From NCBI RefSeq assembly GCF_027172205.1, contig NC_070614.1, forward strand, positions 48,920,001 to 48,984,000: a stretch of 64,000 nucleotides of DNA. Reading direction: 5' to 3'. The stretch comes from Podarcis raffonei (Eukaryota; Chordata; Lepidosauria; Squamata; Lacertidae). Of the stretch, positions 61,101-64,000 are shown piece by piece. The notes below the pieces were generated by a model. It was not told the origin of the DNA, did not search any database, and was given only the letters and a program-made list of their open reading frames with translations. The stretch's first letter is position 1; each line of letters starts with the position of its first letter. Position numbers and translations under genes: made by a program.

Positions 61101-64000
61101 ATACGCAACAAACAGCACAAGCCTTACCTGATCCAATACAAAAAGTCGTAATAAAGCATAACTTTCAAATAGAACGACTTATATCAGATAAAGTCATGTT
61201 GAATCGTCTGTTAGTCATAGTACACAATAAAATCAACTCTCAAAACATCAGCAAATCATTGTTAAACAAGAGATTCACCCTTAACAATTGCAATAAATAA
61301 ATACTGAACTACGATCGATAAAGATAACTGCAAGTCGCAATGCATAAAGTGTGCACCATAGTGCGTACAAAACCATGTAAAAAGGTCAAATTGGGAAACA
61401 GACACATGACTTTAAAAACTATTTACCCCCTCTCTCTCTTTGGGAGAACTCACAGACATCCAACGAAGTTGAATGTTGGAAGATTTCGGACAGATAAAAT
61501 GAAGCAATTCTTCAACCAGTGCATAATTAAACTATCGGATTTGCTCCCACAGGAGGCAGCGATGACCATCTTGTGTGGCTTTAAAAAGGGATTAGGCACG
61601 ACAAGGTCTATCAGTAGCTGCTAGCTGTAATGGCTGTTCTTTGCCTCTGTGGTTATAGGCAGTAATGCTTCTGAATGCCAGTTGCTAGAAACCTCAGGAG
61701 GAGAAAATGCTCTTGTGTTCGAATCCTGCTTGTGGGTTTCCCACAAAAGGATGCCGGACCAGATGGGACATTGCCCTGATTCAGCAGGCTCGTATTGCGG
61801 CCTAGTTTTATTTTTATGCAGCCACCTCAATAGTAGTTTGCTAGAAATAAGGTTCCTGTGGCCCTTCAGACTTTGTGGGACTCCAGTTCCCCTCAGCGGC
61901 AGCCAGCATGGCTCCTGATCAGGGATGAGGAGAATTACAGTCCACCAATATTTGGGGTGTCACACATTCACCACCCCTGAGGGAAAGGCAAGGGTAGCCA
62001 ACAGCCAATACAGCCCTTATAGGGGGTGATGCAAATTGCTGTCCAAAAATAGCTAGCTATCTCCACATTGGGTTTGGAGAACCAGGCTGCCATGACAAAG
62101 GCTCAGAAGGAGAAGGAAAGGACTGAGGACGGCACTGAGCAGAGTTGGGTGGTGGTAGCCATTTCAGGGATAAGTGACAGCAAGGGAGAGACGCCTGAAA
62201 TGATCATGGAGACTATGGTGCTTAGAAAGAACTTGATACCTCGGTTTTAGAACATAATCCGCTCCAGAAGACCACTTGACTTCCGAAATGTGCAAAAACC
62301 GAAGCATGCCATTTCTGGAAGCATTTGCTCCTGGAAAACTCAGTACAGAAGCAGTATTGTGGCACATTCGGCTTCTGAAAAGCGTTCGAAAACCGAAGCA
62401 GTTGTTTCCGGGTTTTCAGCGTTTGGAAACCGAAACATTCAACTTCCAAGACGTTTGAAAACCGAGGTACCACTGTATTACGAAGGGGAACCATAAAAGA
62501 AAGTCAGGAGGAGCTGGAAGTATGGGGAAGGGGCTCAACGTTGCTTCATTGACCTTCTCCTTCCTCCCACAGCTGTCTGTCAAGGCTACCCTGACATCCG
62601 GAAGGAGCCACAAGGCCAGATCCGTAGCCCTTCTTCCCAAGGGACGACATACAGCAGTTGTAGCTGGGTCATTCTGGCCGACCCTGAGGAGATCATCAGT
62701 ATCAGGTGAGAAGGGAGCACTTTTAGTTGGGCCCGGAAACCAACCTCACATGAGCGCATCCTTCAGATTTCCTGGGGAGCAACACACAGAAGCAAAAGTT
62801 GGCATGCATACTTGATCTCTCTCGATCTCTTTCTCTTTTCCTTCCACAGGTTCCAGCACTTTCATCTCTCCTGTACCTCGGAGATGCTGATCATCCAGTC
62901 AGCCTCGCTCCCTTCATCCCCTTGGAAAATCTGTGGCTACCACACACCTGAGCCCCTCCGGATAAAGGGAGGCAACGTGACCCTGAGTTACAACTGGAAG
63001 TTCATGACAGGAGATGGGTTTCAGCTGAAATATGAGAGAGGTACGGAGGAGTCCACAGCCCTGGTGCATTATGGGAAGAAAAGGGAAGCTTCTCTCCCCA
63101 TCAATTTCCCTCCCTGATTATTGTTTCCAATTATCCATCTCCTTCTACACACACGCATGTATACATGGACCTCCTTTCCCTCCGTTTTGTGGGTGGGGTG
63201 CTATTTTTCATCTAAAGTGTGGCTCGCCCTTCTTTCTTATTTAAAAAAACAACCACCACAAACTGATTTGGGAATGAGGAAAGAAAACCTCAAGGCTGAA
63301 AAAATCAGAAAGTGAGAGAAACCAGAACTGAAGGGGTCCCCCATCCCTGCAGTTTCCGAGCACAATTCAACTGTTGGTGCTGACCTTTAAAGACCTAAAC
63401 TGCCTCAAAGGCCCAGTATACCTGAAGGAGCATCTCCACCCCCATCGTTCAGCCCAGACACCGAGGGCCTTCTGGTGGTTCCCTCACTGCGAGAAGTGCA
63501 GCTACAGGGAACCGAGCAGAGGGCCTTCTCGGTGGTGGCAGCCACCTTGTGCAACTCCCTCCCATCAGATGTCAAGGAAATAAGCAGCTATCTGACTTTT
63601 AGAAGACATCTGAAGGCAGCCCTGTTTAGGGAAGTTTTTAATGTTGGATGCTTTATTGTGTTTTTGATATTCTGTTGGGAGCCACCCAGATGGCTGGGGA
63701 AACCCAGCCAGATGGGCGGGGTATAAATGTGTTGTTGTTGTGGTTACCGCCAACACACATCTCCAAAGCTGATGGAATACTAATCTGTATATTATTGGCC
63801 CTGCCCATCCCATGCCTCTTTTGGTTTCCTATCAGTCCCTCTGACAGCTTCATTCTGTGTTTTCCACACCCTTTCCCTCACTCTCTCTCTCTGCTCCAGA
63901 AGCCAGCAGGCCACCCGTCTTCCCCTGCAACCTCACCCTGGACAACTTCTACGGCATCTTTTTCTCGCCCGGCTTCGCCTCCGACTCCTACCTGGGCGCT
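58074..64000 (+). CDS. LRP10: LDL receptor-related protein 10, first five exons
   Basis: Type I membrane receptor of the CUB/LDLa (LRP3-LRP10-LRP12) family that cycles between Golgi, endosome and surface. Exons 58074-58140, 60728-60766, 62573-62705, 62850-63040 and 63900-64000 join in phase to 177 residues, running off the right edge. Residues 1-23 form a signal peptide (LARGFLLALLLGG). CUB domain 1 spans about 38-143 (VCQGYPDIRKE, SSCSWVILADPEEIISIRFQ, GGNVTLSY, GDGFQLKY). The next CUB starts at PVFPCNLTLDNFYGIFFSPG, matching human PSLPCNVTLEDFYG. In human an LDLa module lies between the two CUB domains; here the junction leads straight from one to the other. The gene position beside MMP14 supports LRP10 over LRP3 or LRP12. 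Confidence 0.92.
58275..58400. mobile_element. Palindromic MITE, degraded
   Basis: The arms near GGTTCCCATCAGTTCC and ATGGCAGTTGTGGTCCAGC match the family at 16955. It lies just inside LRP10 intron 1. Confidence 0.55.
59160..59455 (-). mobile_element. L2-like LINE tail with nested CR1-tail fragment
   Basis: It contains an L2-type tail (AATTTATAGACTGCTTTATAG, CAGCCTCAAAGCAG). A CR1-tail fragment in inverse (AATAGAGTTGGAAGAG, CACCCTGCAATGCAGGAAC) lies at about 59270-59332. Confidence 0.5.
59468..59823 (+). mobile_element. Full-length Sauria SINE with 13-bp target duplication
   Basis: The tRNA-derived head (GGCGCTGTGGGTTAAACC, GGTTCGAATCCCC) is followed by a body with CACATGACCCGGAAGC and the tail GGTCAGGGGTCCCTTTACC. 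AATAAGAGGTGCT flanks it perfectly at 59455-59467 and 59824-59836. Sauria SINEs are known from squamates and are thought to use the Bov-B LINE machinery. It lies in LRP10 intron 1. Confidence 0.92.
59870..60490 (-). mobile_element. L2-like LINE 3' region, inverse
   Basis: The 3' tail (ATTTATATACTGTGCTATG, ATCTCACGGCAG) is followed by coding remnants in inverse (CACTGCAGAGAAGGCCC, AAGAAGGGCCTCAGAAGATG), as in the copy at 50443-51030 but of a different subfamily. Confidence 0.65.
60728..60766 (+). CDS. LRP10: LRP10 exon 2 (39 bp)
   Basis: The short exon encodes G-GIQLTESNSSHT between acceptor CCTTAG (ending 60727) and donor GTGAGT at 60767. The small size makes it less certain, but phases fit both neighbours. 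Confidence 0.75.
60855..61810 (+). mobile_element. CR1-like LINE 3' region, interrupted
   Basis: The outer parts match 49850-50390 (ATTATGCATGTCCTAGAGAA; CACAGACATCCAACGAAG; ACAGGAGGCAGCGATGACC; CCTGATTCAGCAGGCTCG). Bases of about 61018-61430 interrupt it with an L2-type tail in inverse (TTGTATACCGCCTTTCTATA, CCCAAGGCGGTTCGCAG). Confidence 0.65.
61850..61975. mobile_element. Palindromic MITE, degraded
   Basis: The arms GTGGGACTCCAGTTCCCCTC and GATGAGGAGAATTACAGTCC match the 16955 family. Confidence 0.6.
62235..62475. mobile_element. Tigger-like MITE, left end degraded
   Basis: It starts TACCTCGGTTTTAGAAC and ends AACCGAGGTACCACTG followed by TA. CTTCCGAAA and CGTTCGAAAACCG words recur inside. 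It is related to 19489-19700 and to 15-115. Confidence 0.75.
62573..62705 (+). CDS. LRP10: LRP10 exon 3 (CUB 1, first half)
   Basis: The 133-base exon encodes A-VCQGYPDIRKEPQGQIRS and SSCSWVILADPEEIISI. The acceptor is CTCCCACAG and the donor GTGAGA at 62706. Confidence 0.92.
62850..63040 (+). CDS. LRP10: LRP10 exon 4 (CUB 1, second half)
   Basis: The 191-base exon encodes R-FQHFHLSCTSEMLIIQSAS then ICGYH, GGNVTLSYNW and GDGFQLKYER. The donor is GTACGG at 63041. Confidence 0.93.
63354..63745 (+). mobile_element. L2-like LINE 3' fragment
   Basis: It encodes LTFKDLNCLKGPVYLKEHLH and RAFSVVAATLCNSLPSDVKE, then the tail CCAGATGGGCGGGGTATAAA and TTG units. It lies in LRP10 intron 4, where the missing LDLa exon would be expected. 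Confidence 0.85.
63900..64000 (+). CDS. LRP10: LRP10 exon 5, start (CUB 2), truncated by window
   Basis: It reads E-ASRPPVFPCNLTLDNFYG then IFFSPGFASDSYLGA, following a strong pyrimidine tract and TCCAG at 63895-63899. Confidence 0.92.

Noticed and set aside
63041-63340. Open frame continuing past LRP10 exon 4 as an exon extension
   Set aside because: A proper donor at 63041 and an in-phase acceptor at 63899 join CUB 1 to CUB 2; the read-through sequence is not cysteine-rich and soon ends.

Overview
The window is vertebrate nuclear DNA, most likely from a squamate reptile. The best clue is a full-length Sauria SINE at 59.5 kb. It sits among CR1- and L2-like LINEs, tRNA-derived SINEs with CR1 tails and hAT/Tigger-type MITEs. 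The species cannot be fixed from sequence alone; a lacertid-like lizard is a guess. Genes are split into short exons with GT-AG junctions, so exons were placed by homology and by checking that the reading phase closes at each junction.

Four genes of a conserved amniote neighbourhood are present. (1) SLC7A7 (y+LAT1), minus strand, 0.6-11.5 kb: the first six coding exons (376 residues); the 3' end lies off the left edge. (2) MRPL52, plus strand, 15.0-19.0 kb: complete, five exons, 130 residues. (3) MMP14 (MT1-MMP), minus strand, 26.3-48.3 kb: complete, ten coding exons, 577 residues, with a 9.4-kb first intron. (4) LRP10, plus strand, from 58.1 kb: the first five exons (177 residues); the rest lies off the right edge.

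Gene order matches the human 14q11.2 block (SLC7A7-MRPL52-MMP14-LRP10). MMP14, however, is on the opposite strand from MRPL52 and LRP10, whereas as I recall it all three are co-oriented in human. MMP14 is therefore tail-to-tail with MRPL52 and head-to-head with LRP10, which looks like a single-gene inversion. The genes do not form one pathway: SLC7A7 is a plasma-membrane amino-acid exchanger, MRPL52 a mitoribosomal protein, MMP14 a membrane metalloprotease and LRP10 an endosome/Golgi sorting receptor.

The space between exons is mostly old repeats: palindromic MITEs with 8-bp (hAT) or TA (Tigger-like) target duplications, CR1/L2/L1 fragments, SINEs, one solo retroviral LTR fossil and many microsatellites. 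Several repeats are nested. Points worth a second look include the MMP14 inversion, the apparent absence of the first LDLa module of LRP10, nine same-strand YY1-type motifs ahead of MRPL52, and complementary (AAT)n/(ATT)n repeats flanking MRPL52 exon 2. I found no undescribed multi-gene system, CRISPR array, operon or structural RNA gene.
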